DNA from: Poronia punctata
Lineage: Eukaryota; Ascomycota; Sordariomycetes; Xylariales; Xylariaceae
Reading direction: 5' to 3'
NCBI GenBank assembly: GCA_022579005.1
Contig: MU401493.1
Location: forward strand, 49,346 to 113,345
Length of the DNA stretch: 64,000 nucleotides
Of the stretch, positions 24,601-35,267 are shown in pieces (positions within the stretch are counted from its first letter, which is position 1; the number at the start of each line of letters is the position of its first letter). A program made the position numbers and the translations under genes. The notes beneath the pieces are model-generated. The model saw only the letters and a program-made list of their open reading frames with translations, searched no databases and was not told the DNA's origin.

Positions 24601-27241
24601 TCCAGACAAAGAGACTCATCGGTGATAGGTTAGGTAGGAGGGTAAAAACGACGGGAAAACAAGAAATTATTGTCAGTTTAGTTGCTTGTAACGTTAAGAA
24701 GTATAGTCGCGTCACGCGTGGCCTCTAATCTAGCGCGTAGATAGTCTACCACGACTACCTAGGTAATCCATCAATTAGAGTTTGGTATTGTAATTTGGGC
24801 AATCGACGAGGTTTATCGATGACTGGCTGAACCTAGACCTAGTGGTTGATCAAATAAAGGGAAGGATCGGGGATATTATCATTTCCCCCATCTTTATCCC
24901 AAAGCTTCGCGTTATATTGCCGAGAGATTCAAACTAACCAAGCCCAAGGTATCTTCAGAAATACTACTTGTACTCGTAGGTCAGGTATCTACGTGTACAT
25001 GAATTATTAATCAGCTTCCTAACTTTTGATTTTGTACCAAACACTCCGTTGCGCCAAAGCAATCAATTACACACTTACACGTAAAACCTTGACAAAACGC
25101 GACATGTCAATTTTATCCCCTTGTTGAATAAACACTACCTAGATACCTTACCAACCGAGAGATCTCCTCGAACCAAAATTTGGCAACACTTGGATGCCTA
25201 CAAGTGTAAGTGCAAGAAACACAACACAAGAAGATAAAAACCGGACTTAAAAGATAAAAGAAACCAAACCAAGCCATCAAATACCAACATACCTACGTAC
25301 ATACAAATGTCGAGAGAAAGAGAATTCATTGGCTTAAATCATTTCCCCACGGTTGTACCAAGGAAAAGAAGTTATTATCAATTGGGGATTTTATACGTGT
25401 ACGTATGTTACGAGTATCCATCCATCCAGCTTACTATCTATCTATCTTATTCGTAGTCTCATTTTGCAGCTCGGCGGCTATAGAAGCTCTCTGAAAGGCT
25501 GGAATTTTTTTTTCTTGAGGGGGGGTGTGGAAAGAGAGAGAGAGAGGGGAGTGGGGGGTTGTTTGACTGGTATTCGAGGAAAGAGGATAGGCTATAGGTA
25601 TGTATGGGTAGGTATTTGTTGGTGGAATTAGTCAGTGAACAAAATCTATCTTTCTTTTTCTTTTTCTTCTTCTTTTTGATTTTATAACATTAGATACCTG
25701 GTTCTAATTTACATGCGATAGATGATAGTATATATCTTGACTACCTGTGCAAGAGCAATATTGACGAAAGCCAAACCGGATCAGATAGGTAATTACTTTT
25801 AAAAGGTAAAGATACTTGTCTAAAGACGTACAGACCCTTGTAACAAGCATCTCTTAAAAAGTATCAATGTTACCTACTTTAACTAACCCTGGAAAGGGTC
25901 TAACTCGTAACCTACCTACCTTTAGCAAGAAACTGTACACCGTATCAAAAAGAAATCCCCCTGGTACGAGTAGTGAGTGATAGGTAGGTAAACGTGCGGA
26001 GTTTTTGAAAAGGAAAAAGGAAAAAAGAAAATATGACCCTATACCTTTTATAGTAGTAATCGTAGGGGTTAGGTAGGTACAAACCTTTTAGTCTAGCACC
26101 ACGCCTGCATTTCCTCACGCTTTTCTCGGGAAAGGCGGCCGCAGCAGAAGTGGCCTGGTTTTGCTGCAGGTCCCCTTCAACTGACTGCAGGTCCTCGACA
26201 CTCTACTCTACGAGTAGATACACGTAATTACCTAACTTTGATTGATTGATTGATTGATTGATGATGTTGGTTTTGCTTGCGGCTGGCTTATTATTTATTT
26301 ATCTGTTGGTTTTAGGGGCACGAGTACTAAGCATAAGGGCAGTTGTTATTATTATCATTATCATCATCAACATATCATGTATAACTTGTAGATCAAGGAA
26401 GAAACATGTCACGATTAATAACGCGCGCACAATACGAGTACATGGCGGATGTAGATATAGTTGGTAGTATCAAGTATCATCATAAAGTGTTCTACGAGTA
26501 CAAGAATAACCTAATGGGAAGCACGAGACTACCAAAGCAGGAGGTAATGCAACCCCCCTGTGTCGATGAAGATGATAGGTAGGTAGATAGTTGTTTGCCT
26601 TTTTCCACCCCCTTAGACTTGCTTCTGCTGCTGCGCACACAAGCGATACTCGAAAAGGATTGGCGCTTCTCGACCGGTAAGATTTACGAGTACACAATGG
26701 CGATGCCGCACTCCCGCCCGCCTTATTCCATCTTGTCTTGTGATGAGGAGGATTTCCCGCGATTCTAACCCTTTGTTTCTGTCGCAAAAGATACCATGGT
26801 TGAGGCCGGTTACACCTGCATATTATATGGCGTTTTTTGATTTCCATAAAGTAGTGGTCATGCTTATCGTGCGAAAATCCTGGTCCATGTCTTTAGGCCC
26901 TTAGTCCCCAGGCAAAATCGAGCGCTAGCATGTCTTGCCTGCGATGTGCCGCATCGGCTGCGGCCTTTTCCCTGGCCCGCTTACCGGCAGCTAGCTGTGT
27001 GGTTTGATCATGCAAGTCGGCCACCAGCCTTGTACAAATGAACGGATTCTGCGGGCTACAGAATATCAGTGTATATTAGATACCCGGATGTGACGTATTG
27101 GTCCGAACCGATTCAACGGCTCGGCATCGCATCGGTATCACAAGGACCTGCCTTGTTCAATGTTTGTGGTGATGAAAAGCCCACACAACACGCGCGACCA
27201 GAGTGCAGGGGAGGCCCCCCCCCTCCGTGGCAGGGACAAAT

Positions 27242-28820
27242 TTATCGCTTTACGATCGTAACTGCAAGATACCATATTAGCGCCTCATCGGCCATCAACC
27301 GGACGGGTGCATGCATTGGCTCTCCTTACCAATATCCTCGTCGGCTAGCTCGTGCGATAACCCCACACGCTGCGGTTGGTGCTTCACCGATTTGCCGTAC
27401 ACGACTGCTGTCTTGAATTGTTCAACGATGCTTCGATGGATTGCGTTGCACTTGTGAGAAGAGATTCTTGTCAGCGACACCAAGCCAGCCTACCACAGAA
27501 CCACAAGACGATTGGGGGTTCGTCACTTACAAAGTCCTCAACTGTACATCTTGTAGAACGAAGCACGACGGGTGCCGAATAATCCGGCATTTTCCCATGG
27601 GGTTTCGTGTAGACTCGTACCAACTTTAGTTTCTCCCACCTGGAAGGAAATCATGTTAGTTGTTGCTATTGCGTAACGCCTTCGCCCAGGAGAAATAGCG
27701 GACACATACATAATTTCCAGAAGCTCGTCGATATTCCATCCGTGCTCAGAGCTAATGGGTACCGCGTTGGGAATGCGGTATAAGAGATCCAATTCTTCGA
27801 TGCTGATGGCGTCGATCTTGTTGAGTACGTAGACAACTGGGATATAACTGCGACTCTTGGCCTCCAAGACGTCGATCAAGTCATCAATCGTGGCATCGCA
27901 ACGAATAGCGATATCAGCCGAGTTGATACGGTATTCGTTCATCACGGCCTTGATTTCGTCGTTATCGATGTGTGTAAGTGGCACGGTACTGCTGATGTTG
28001 AGACCACCCTTATCCTTCTTTTTGAATGTGATGTTTGGCGGCTGCTTATTGATCCGGATGCCGAAGCCTTCTAATTCCGATTCGATCACTCTCTTGTCTG
28101 TGAGGGGCTTGTTCACATCCAATACAATGAATATAAGATGACAAGTCTTTGCTACAGCAATAACTTGACGACCACGACCTCTTCCGTCTTTGGCTCCCTC
28201 GATGATACCAGGAAGATCGATCATTTGTAAGGGGGCACCTATTTTCATCCTCGTTAGCAACCCGGGAAAGTAATGATGAGAGTTTACAAGGACTCTCGTA
28301 TTAACGTAAAGGGGCAACATCCTCTGGTTATAGCAAAAACTAGCGCAGACCTACCATTATATGTAACTTGACCAGGCACCGAGGTCAGCGTTGTGAATTC
28401 GTACGCGGCCGCCTCAGAATGCTGGCCAGTTAATCTGGTCATAAGGGTACTTTTTCCGACTGAAGGGAAGCCGATGAACCCAACACTGGCCACACCCGTC
28501 CTCGCAACGTCGAAGCCAGCACCTCCACCGCCACCGCCGCTGCTAGAAGGCGTCAGGAGTTCTCGCTTCAGTTTGGCCAGTTTAGCCTTCAACTGGCCAA
28601 GATGGAACGAAGTCGCCTTGTTCTTCTGAGTTCGGGCCATCTGTGAGAGTGCATCTGGGTTAGAAAATCTCATCACGTGCATTCCGTCGACTCGACTATA
28701 CGCAGTAAGCCACGACTTACTTCGGCCTCGATCTCTTTGATCTGGTCTCACAAGTTAGCAGTCATTTCTCGACATCTCTTATCGGAAATGAGAACTCACC
28801 TTATCCACTGTCGTCGACAT
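27242..28820 (-). CDS. RBG1: DRG1/Rbg1-type developmentally regulated GTPase
   Basis: Seven coding exons on the minus strand: 28820-28800, 28741-28721, 28640-28355, 28238-27710, 27639-27531, 27450-27330 and 27261-27242. They give 368 residues, the usual family length, and every join keeps frame with GT...AG ends; two exons are only 21 bases and the last is 20. The GTPase motifs are intact: P-loop GFPSVGKS (71-78), DLPG (117-120) and NKID (249-252). A Gly run at 49-54 precedes the G domain, and residues about 292-368 form the TGS domain ([20 protein letters not shown]). DRG1 proteins bind translating ribosomes with a DFRP partner (Tma46 in yeast) and relieve stalling in the cytosol. The sequence is extremely conserved, so the exon calls are secure. 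The symbol follows the yeast orthologue. Confidence 0.97.
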
Positions 28821-31619
28821 TTTGGCTGATGAATCTAAGCACGAATATGAGGTGGACGCTTTCTTTAGCTATTGCTACGTGTTGAGAATTCACGATATAT
28901 TCCAGGTACTGATCTGATGCCGCCACCTGGGTTAAAGTTAGTATGGTGGGGCAGACAGAATTCAAGAGAAATTGAGCAAGTGATGTCAACCCCGCAATTA
29001 CCCGATATTTAGCCGTCGAGCAGAAGGACCATATATGCACAAGACGGGGTAACATGTATGCTTTACAGTGATATTCAAAGGTGGATTTAAGCATATCTCG
29101 GTTTCTCTCTCCCAACATGAGCTTCAACTTTCAAGTACTGGACATCACTGGTCTCATCAATATCCGTCCATTGATATCAAGTAGAGTTTACTATCCATCA
29201 TAATATCCGACATTATTCTGTGTGGTATATCTTATATACCTATCTGTTTGTATAAACAGTTAGCCGTTGAATCATTTTACAAGTCGTCCAAGTGAGATGA
29301 TCCGGATAGACCTGGGAGTCTGTAGGTAGCCACGAAGCCGGCAATGGACGACGATAAATCAAGCGGTAAACCGTTCTCAATACCCCGTAGACCATCAACC
29401 TCATTTTTTTTTTGCTGGTTCATGCGAGTTATTCCCTTGTCTAGCCCTGGTTATGCTCCTGGTACGGTATACCTATCCCTCTGCATGCCACCAAGAGTCC
29501 TCGGAATCGATCCAACAGACGAGGAATACCAAGACCGGAATGCCCATCGAGTAGCGGTACCTATACTACTTGTTTGAGGATACACGATACCGGACCTTTC
29601 GTTATCATCGTCAAGGATAAACAGCCCTACTGTATCAGTCATGGGACGAGTGTAAGGGCTTACATATCCCTAGCCAACATCGTCAAGTAGCATAGAACTA
29701 AGTTGGGCCACATCCCCAGCAAGCATGGCATTCGGTCTGCAATAGGTTCGTCTGAAAATAGACGCAGGGGACGCAATGTCTGAGACAAGACTGACTCCTA
29801 AAAACAGTTTGCTTACCTAGGTAGCTAAGAGGAGTTTCAACTCGCATGTCGTTGGACATGTGTAGGTTGGTGCGCGGTCCCGGTATATAAAACAGATAAC
29901 CCACCCCCATTCCTCCGCCCGATGATTACCTAAAGGCTAAGTTAAGGAAGATAGCCAAACATGTTTTGCGAGAGAGGCATCAGAGGAGCATGTTATTCGA
30001 TCTACTTACTGTCGACGTACTTACTGGCTATGGTCTCTTGCCTTGGGTCTCGAAACTACAACATTGAGGAGATCCTCTAACGCGATCCTACGAACATTCA
30101 GTCTATCGTGAAAACACATACCTATATCCCACTAGTCCTTGTACTTACCCATACCTTTTTGGTACCCTCTTAGTTTCGAAATGGGCGTGGGGCCATAGGT
30201 ACCGTTTTCCCATCTCCTTAGATGCCATATTTGCTGTTCACCTGGCTCGAGAGGCGCTATCGTGGTACTGTGAGATTTCAGTCGCCATGCCTATTTGAAA
30301 TGATCACGCGGAATGAGTAGAGCCATAATGGTCAAAAATGAAAAACCTACTAGGATAGGGAGATGGATGTCGACTGTGATTAACCTCATCATACCTTACC
30401 CAAGGTAGGTGGCCAACGACACAAACTGTTCGAGTACCAACAGTAAGTTAGCGGTTGGCTTCTTTATCTCCCATTTTAGTTCCCGTAGGCAATACCTAGG
30501 TTAGGTACTCCTTGTCTGTAAAGCTCCCACCCCGCCGGTGTTTGATTTGATGATGGCTTATCCCCTTCTTCCAACATACTAGACACGGCACTAGATGAGG
30601 TTGGTAGAGATAGTGCGTTACAGTTCAAACGATACTAGATGTGAAGACCGGCCATGACTTACCTGTCTTTCTGCACAAAAGGGGCCATTTTATTATCCCG
30701 CGCAAAGATGAATAGAAAACCATTCTTACAAGACAATGATATATACACATACCTGTGTAAATGAGAATCTCTTCTTGTTCAGCTGTTAAGCCAACCAACA
30801 TAAGACCGACTTGACAGTGGTCAAAAAGTGCAGTAGGTAGTACCTAACAGCCAAATAGCCCCATGACATGATTAAAAAGCTTGCTTTCTCTCAACTACGA
30901 TTTCAAGACCAACTAGCAGATCTCGCACTGATGATGCCGTAGGTAAACCGAAGACTACCGTACCTACTTCCCAACATCTAGACGCCATGGCCCATCCCAA
31001 GCCAAGACAGGCAAGTTCAGCCCAAGGGCTAGGTACCTTCGGCACGGGGGAAGAAGGACGAAGTACACTATCTATGTAGCCCAGGCAGACAAGTCGAAAT
31101 AACTGGATGGATAGATAATATAATGCTTGGAGGGGTAAGGGAATCAACTTGCGCTTTTATGATCAGCCTTTCAAAAACATACCCTCCAGGCTCCCGCTAC
31201 AGTTTCTTTTTCTATCCCCAAAATCTTCAGAGACTTACATTTCAAACGATGATTTGGTCTTCCGACTATTACTAGTGCAAGTGTTCTCTAGATAGCAAGA
31301 CAAACCCAGACCATTACATCCTACCACGACCCTTCTTGATCTGACATTATGTACCAGATAATGCAATTAAGGAAATCACGAGAGAGGCGGTTAATTTATC
31401 CGCTGTAACGGGACATATGATTCTATCGGGTCCCAGATCCGTGCCTAGGTAGGTTCGATCCGGCTTTTCAATAAAAGTTGGCTATTTTTTCCCGCCAAAG
31501 TTTCCCGCCAAAGTTTCCCGACATTGTTGGCCACCCTGCTCACCAACAACACCCCGGCACGACTCAACAGCCCGGACGAGCATGAGTCGTACCTGCACTC
31601 ACCCGCTCGTTTCATTATC
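28821..31619. other. Intergenic, divergent promoters of DRG1 and polyprenol reductase genes
   Basis: About 2.8 kb with no supported gene. The right end carries a tandem TTTCCCGCCAAAG repeat. CTAGGTA-type words are frequent. A tRNA-like T-loop word at about 31451 (GGTTCGATCCGG) has no matching A box or acceptor stem. Confidence 0.55.
31488..31520 (+). promoter_or_regulatory. Tandem TTTCCCGCCAAAG promoter repeat
   Basis: Two abutting exact copies of TTTCCCGCCAAAG (31488-31500 and 31501-31513) and a third partial TTTCCCG lie about 100-130 bases before the polyprenol reductase ATG. The core TTTCCCGCC resembles the animal/plant E2F site; whether a fungal factor uses it is unknown. Confidence 0.5.
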
Positions 31620-32656
31620 ATGTCCATGATGACGGTCGCCTACGTCCGCCACCTTGTTGCAGGCCTGAGCCCAGCGGTGATTTGCCAGCTCTTCTACGTA
31701 TTCAGCGCAGCAACTGTGCTGGCTATCGCCGCGACCCCGGACTCGATCCAAAGGCTCTTGATGCAGTATGGCGCGCGGACCTCCAGCAATGCACCGTCTT
31801 CAGCCTCATATCATGATCCCGGTGATAACGGCCGAAAGGTGGACAGTAGCGTTACGAAGCTGTCACTCCGCCTCATAGCCCCTGTCACATCCGCAGGCAA
31901 AGTCCCGCACTCATGGTTTAAACATTTTTATATTCTCTCTTTGACCTGTACGGCTTTCTGGGCCGTACAGTTTGTTGTGCGTGGCTCACTGGTCGAATCT
32001 ATCGCCAAGAGTCAGGCTCTAAAATCTTCATCATCCATGACTATCGACCAAGTCATTTTCATCTGGCTTTTGATGGGTCTCCAGGGTGCACGGCGTCTAT
32101 ACGAATATCTAGCCGTTTTGCGACCGTCATCCTCTCGGATGTGGATTATACATTGGCTTCTTGGGAACGCCTTTTATTTATGCACAAGCGTGTCCGTCTG
32201 GGTGGAAGGATCTAGTAAGCTGCACAACATTTATCGGGTCTCACCTTTATTGATTAGACAATAGGCTCCTTGCTGAATTATTTCGATCAAGACGCGAGTT
32301 ATAGCAGAGTCCCGCCCTTGAAACTAGTCGTTGGGATCCCGTTGTTTTTCTTCGCATGGATCACACAATATCGATGCCATCGGCATCTGGGCAGCTTGCC
32401 GAAATACTCCCTTCCTAACGAGGGTCTTTTCAGGTATTTGATATGCCCACACTATACCTGTGAATGCTTGATATACCTTTCAATGTCTGTCATGGCAGCA
32501 CCCGAAGGTCAATATTATAATCGGACTCTCGCCTGTGCCGTACTATTCGTTTTAGTCAACCTCGGCGTCACTGCGAACGGGACTAAGCAGTGGTACTATG
32601 AGAAATTCGGGGCTATAGCCCAGGGGAGATGGAAGATGATACCCTTCGTGTTTTAG
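31620..32656 (+). CDS. DFG10: Polyprenol reductase (Dfg10/SRD5A3 family)
   Basis: Two exons, 31620-32214 and 32265-32656, give 328 residues. The 50 bp intron (donor GTAAGC, acceptor AATAG) joins WVEGS-S-SLLNYF. The start is the ATG at 31620; the frame is open further upstream but offers no ATG. Several hydrophobic segments are visible (for example near 12-35, 100-125 and 145-165), and the C-terminal half is a steroid 5-alpha-reductase domain ending in the hallmark GRWKMIPFVF. Family members sit in the ER membrane and contribute to conversion of polyprenol to dolichol, needed for N-glycosylation, O-mannosylation and GPI anchors. The gene converges on the ALKBH6-like gene with 27 bases between stop codons. 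Confidence 0.92.
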
Positions 32657-32683
32657 AATCAGGTGGCACAAGCACACCCCGTA

Positions 32684-33442
32684 TCACTTTTTGTGCCCGA
32701 ATAGACCTAACTTATTACCCAACTTGGAGACACTTATTACGTCTCGATATGTCAGACTGGTACGAGTTTGGCGCAGGTTTTGACCTGTTCGAAACATCGA
32801 CTGTGACCTCAATAAGGACCAATTCGCAATCGTTTCTTCCGAAAGCCCGTCATCTTCCATGATGTCGTCGATCCCATGAAGATACTCGGTGTAAAGATCT
32901 CCCGTAGTGATGAGGAGGCTTCGTGGTTCTTGAAGAATCCTGGTAACAGGATGCTTGTCAAGCGTGCCGTCGTCCTTCGTTTGATGAATGTTCAAGCATA
33001 TACTGGCCCCGAGGCTAACGGTACAAACGACTGGGTGGTATGCAGCGCCGTCTTTGTGTGGCATTATGCCAATACCTGGCGGGTATTCGTTTATAAGAAC
33101 ATGGTTTGGACGCTTATGAGGACTGTCGGAGAAAATGTGCGACAGCTGTTCGCCTCGTCCAAGATGTAGCGACTGAAGCCGTGGAATAACAGGTTCCTGA
33201 AGCCAGGATGGTAGAGGAGCATCAATCAACTTGTTGTTAACCAAGTCTGAGGGCCATGTCTGTAGGCGTCGACGACTCAGCTGCTTCCACCGAGGTTTGG
33301 GTGCGCTTGCTATCTTGTTTAGTATTAATATCTCTTCCTCTTCGGTTATGAAATCTGAAATGTAAAAGGCGCCGTATGGTAGTCCGGTGACCCTCACGGA
33401 ATCGAGATTCTGTGGCAACGACAGTTGGCTTGAGCTATCCAT
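32684..33442 (-). CDS. ALKBH6-like Fe(II)/2-oxoglutarate dioxygenase
   Basis: One exon, 252 residues, starting at an ATG and ending 27 bases from the converging polyprenol reductase stop. The 2OG-Fe(II) oxygenase motifs are present: iron ligands H129 and D131 (PHKDG) and H189 (LHGI), and the R227-x5-R233 motif (RTSLTYR) that binds 2-oxoglutarate in AlkB proteins. NHVLINEYPPGIGIMPHKDG is the typical AlkB-homologue core, and overall length and sequence fit the ALKBH6 branch. AlkB proteins remove alkyl groups from nucleic acids; the substrate of this branch is not firmly established, so the activity is family inference. No targeting signal is evident. Confidence 0.91.
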   Translation of the reverse strand: MDSSSQLSLPQNLDSVRVTGLPYGAFYISDFITEEEEILILNKIASAPKPRWKQLSRRRLQTWPSDLVNNKLIDAPLPSWLQEPVIPRLQSLHLGRGEQLSHIFSDSPHKRPNHVLINEYPPGIGIMPHKDGAAYHPVVCTVSLGASICLNIHQTKDDGTLDKHPVTRILQEPRSLLITTGDLYTEYLHGIDDIMEDDGLSEETIANWSLLRSQSMFRTGQNLRQTRTSLTYRDVISVSKLGNKLGLFGHKK

Positions 33443-35267
33443 GGCTAGAATGATGAAAGTGACAACTCATTAAGCAGGGCACTAGTCACAGAGCTTTCCA
33501 AGGCGGCGTCATTTATGGGGACTGGTTGTGTTGCTGTACTGTACTAGACCGGAGATCGGAAGAAGCCTGGGAGCTCGGCAATTGGGAAATTCGCGTCGTT
33601 GTTATTCTGCTCAATACGACAGCAGAGTTGACATTCCGTTGAGCACAAAGATGAAGAATATCGCGTATTATTCTTTTTGTCCGTGACACCTCACCCCTGA
33701 AATGTCATGATGCAATCGGAAGGGGAGAGAGGAGAGGGCACCACCTTTCGGGAGTGGGGGCGGATGCGAGGGAAAAAAAACTGTTGTTGGTACCGACGAT
33801 CGTTTGTTGCTTGCGCCCGGGGCAACGCTACTATTTCCTGGTGCCCGCCTGGATTCGGCCTTCTCAGATTCGGATGCAGAAGTAGTGAACAGGCCCTCGA
33901 GCGACCACTTTGTAGCTAAAAATAATGTGAGTCAGGTCTCAATAATGTGGGATAGAAAATCCTCAACCGACACCGGCTGAGGCCCCGGGGAAAGTCGATT
34001 ACCAGATCAGAGTTGAGCAGATGAAGAGAGGTGCAGTGGGAAAAGAGAGGAGGCAACTGTTACGTGTACTCGTAGGTATGAGAATTCTTATTAGGCAGAC
34101 ACAGTCAAATCGCACCAGATTGATAAACCAAGGGATCCAGAGTCCAATCAGAAGCCGCGCTGATGGGAGATGAGAGCGGGGACTGTAGGACTCTGACCGG
34201 GCAAGGGGCGCAATTTTGCGGCAATACCGGCCTTTTCTGTTACTTTCCTGCAGACTGGGCCAATCAGTGTTTGTTATCCAATTGCTAAGATGATGGATCT
34301 CTCAGCAAAGCACTGGGGCCAGAAACAAGCTGCAGCAAAATGTAGCAAATTGCTTGGATGCACTTCGGTACGGAGTTACAGCGCTAGCGGAAAACTGACT
34401 AGCACGGCCTAGATCATGCCGCTACAAATCGCACTAGACTATAGGAGGAATGACCGTACACTACCCACCAGGCTTCCTATTGGACTAGGCACATAAGCAC
34501 ATACAGCCGGAGGGTAGACAGGCAGAACAGGGCGTGGAGTCTTGGGAGGTGCCTTTTGCTGTTCAGCAGACAGAAAAGCGGATCGGCCTAGTGTTCCTTC
34601 CGTAATTACAATACCTACGAGTACGAGTAGACTTGGGTTCGTGTATGGCTTGTGTTTTGCTTGGGAGGTATGGTATGGGCTGGGTGGCTAAAAGCCCAGA
34701 GCCATGATTTTCTACGCGGTCGCAGTTGGTATTCTGATATCGACCGTGCCTGCCAGAACCACTCCTAACTGTTAACTCCTTAATGCTCCTGTACTTTACA
34801 GGCACGTTCATTTCTTTCCTCAAGAAGGTACCTACATAGTCTATGTACTACTGGAGTAGATTGATTCCCTTTTTGCCCAACCAAAAATCAGGTAAACATT
34901 CCCGTCTCTGACCTGCTCTCTGTTATTATTCATTTGTCCACTTTCTCATTATTTACCGCTCCCCTGAGTTGTGAAGCTTTACCGCCAATAAATCTTTTTT
35001 GTTGAGCGTATCCGTCTAATCACAGTGCTAGCTTTGGCCCGTTTTCATCCGAACGCCCACCTGGTACGGCTATATCGTCCCTTGTTCAATCGCTCTGCTT
35101 GCTCTCGACCGGGGGACCATCTCTAATTCTTGCAACGTGTTATACATTCGACGTTAGTGACCGTCAAGAGCACCCACCAAAACAATCACAAGCCGACCCG
35201 AGCCACGTCGTCGACGAGTGGCCACCATGGTGTACTGTGTGAGGGCCTGTTATATGAATTAAATGCT
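33443..35267. other. Intergenic, divergent promoters of ALKBH6-like and Hos4-like genes
   Basis: About 1.8 kb between divergent genes. No supported coding region. Three TACGAGTA/TACTCGTA octamers occur (34067, 34616 and 34622, the last two overlapping). The last 500 bases are CT-rich, like a fungal leader, and include the upstream micro-ORF at 35227. Confidence 0.6.
35227..35262 (+). promoter_or_regulatory. Upstream micro-ORF of the Hos4-like gene
   Basis: An ATG in the optimal context GCCACCATGG opens an 11-codon frame (MVYCVRACYMN) that ends with TAA at 35260-35262, six bases before the ATG chosen for the main protein. A second out-of-frame ATG lies at 35263. If the transcript begins upstream, ribosomes should meet this frame first and must reinitiate or leak to reach the main start. 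Confidence 0.55.

Larger units (their letters stand above)
16764..27241. other. 10.4 kb stretch with no recognisable gene
   Basis: From the start of the CENP-B-like gene to the stop of the DRG1 gene no open frame was convincing: the longest is about 125 codons and none shows a family signature. It holds a T19 run (21615-21633), an 18 bp direct repeat (17311 and 18013), a 10 bp tandem repeat near 20262, many AGGTAGG/CCTACCT elements, and 12 of the 22 TACGAGTA/TACTCGTA octamers in the window. The left end is presumably the leader and promoter of the CENP-B-like gene. A long non-coding RNA, spliced small genes or a decayed repeat cannot be excluded. Confidence 0.55.

Noticed and set aside
31441..31475. 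T-loop-like word GGTTCGATCCGG followed by TTTT
   Set aside because: No A box, anticodon arm or pairing acceptor stem could be placed in the preceding 70 bases, so it is not a tRNA.
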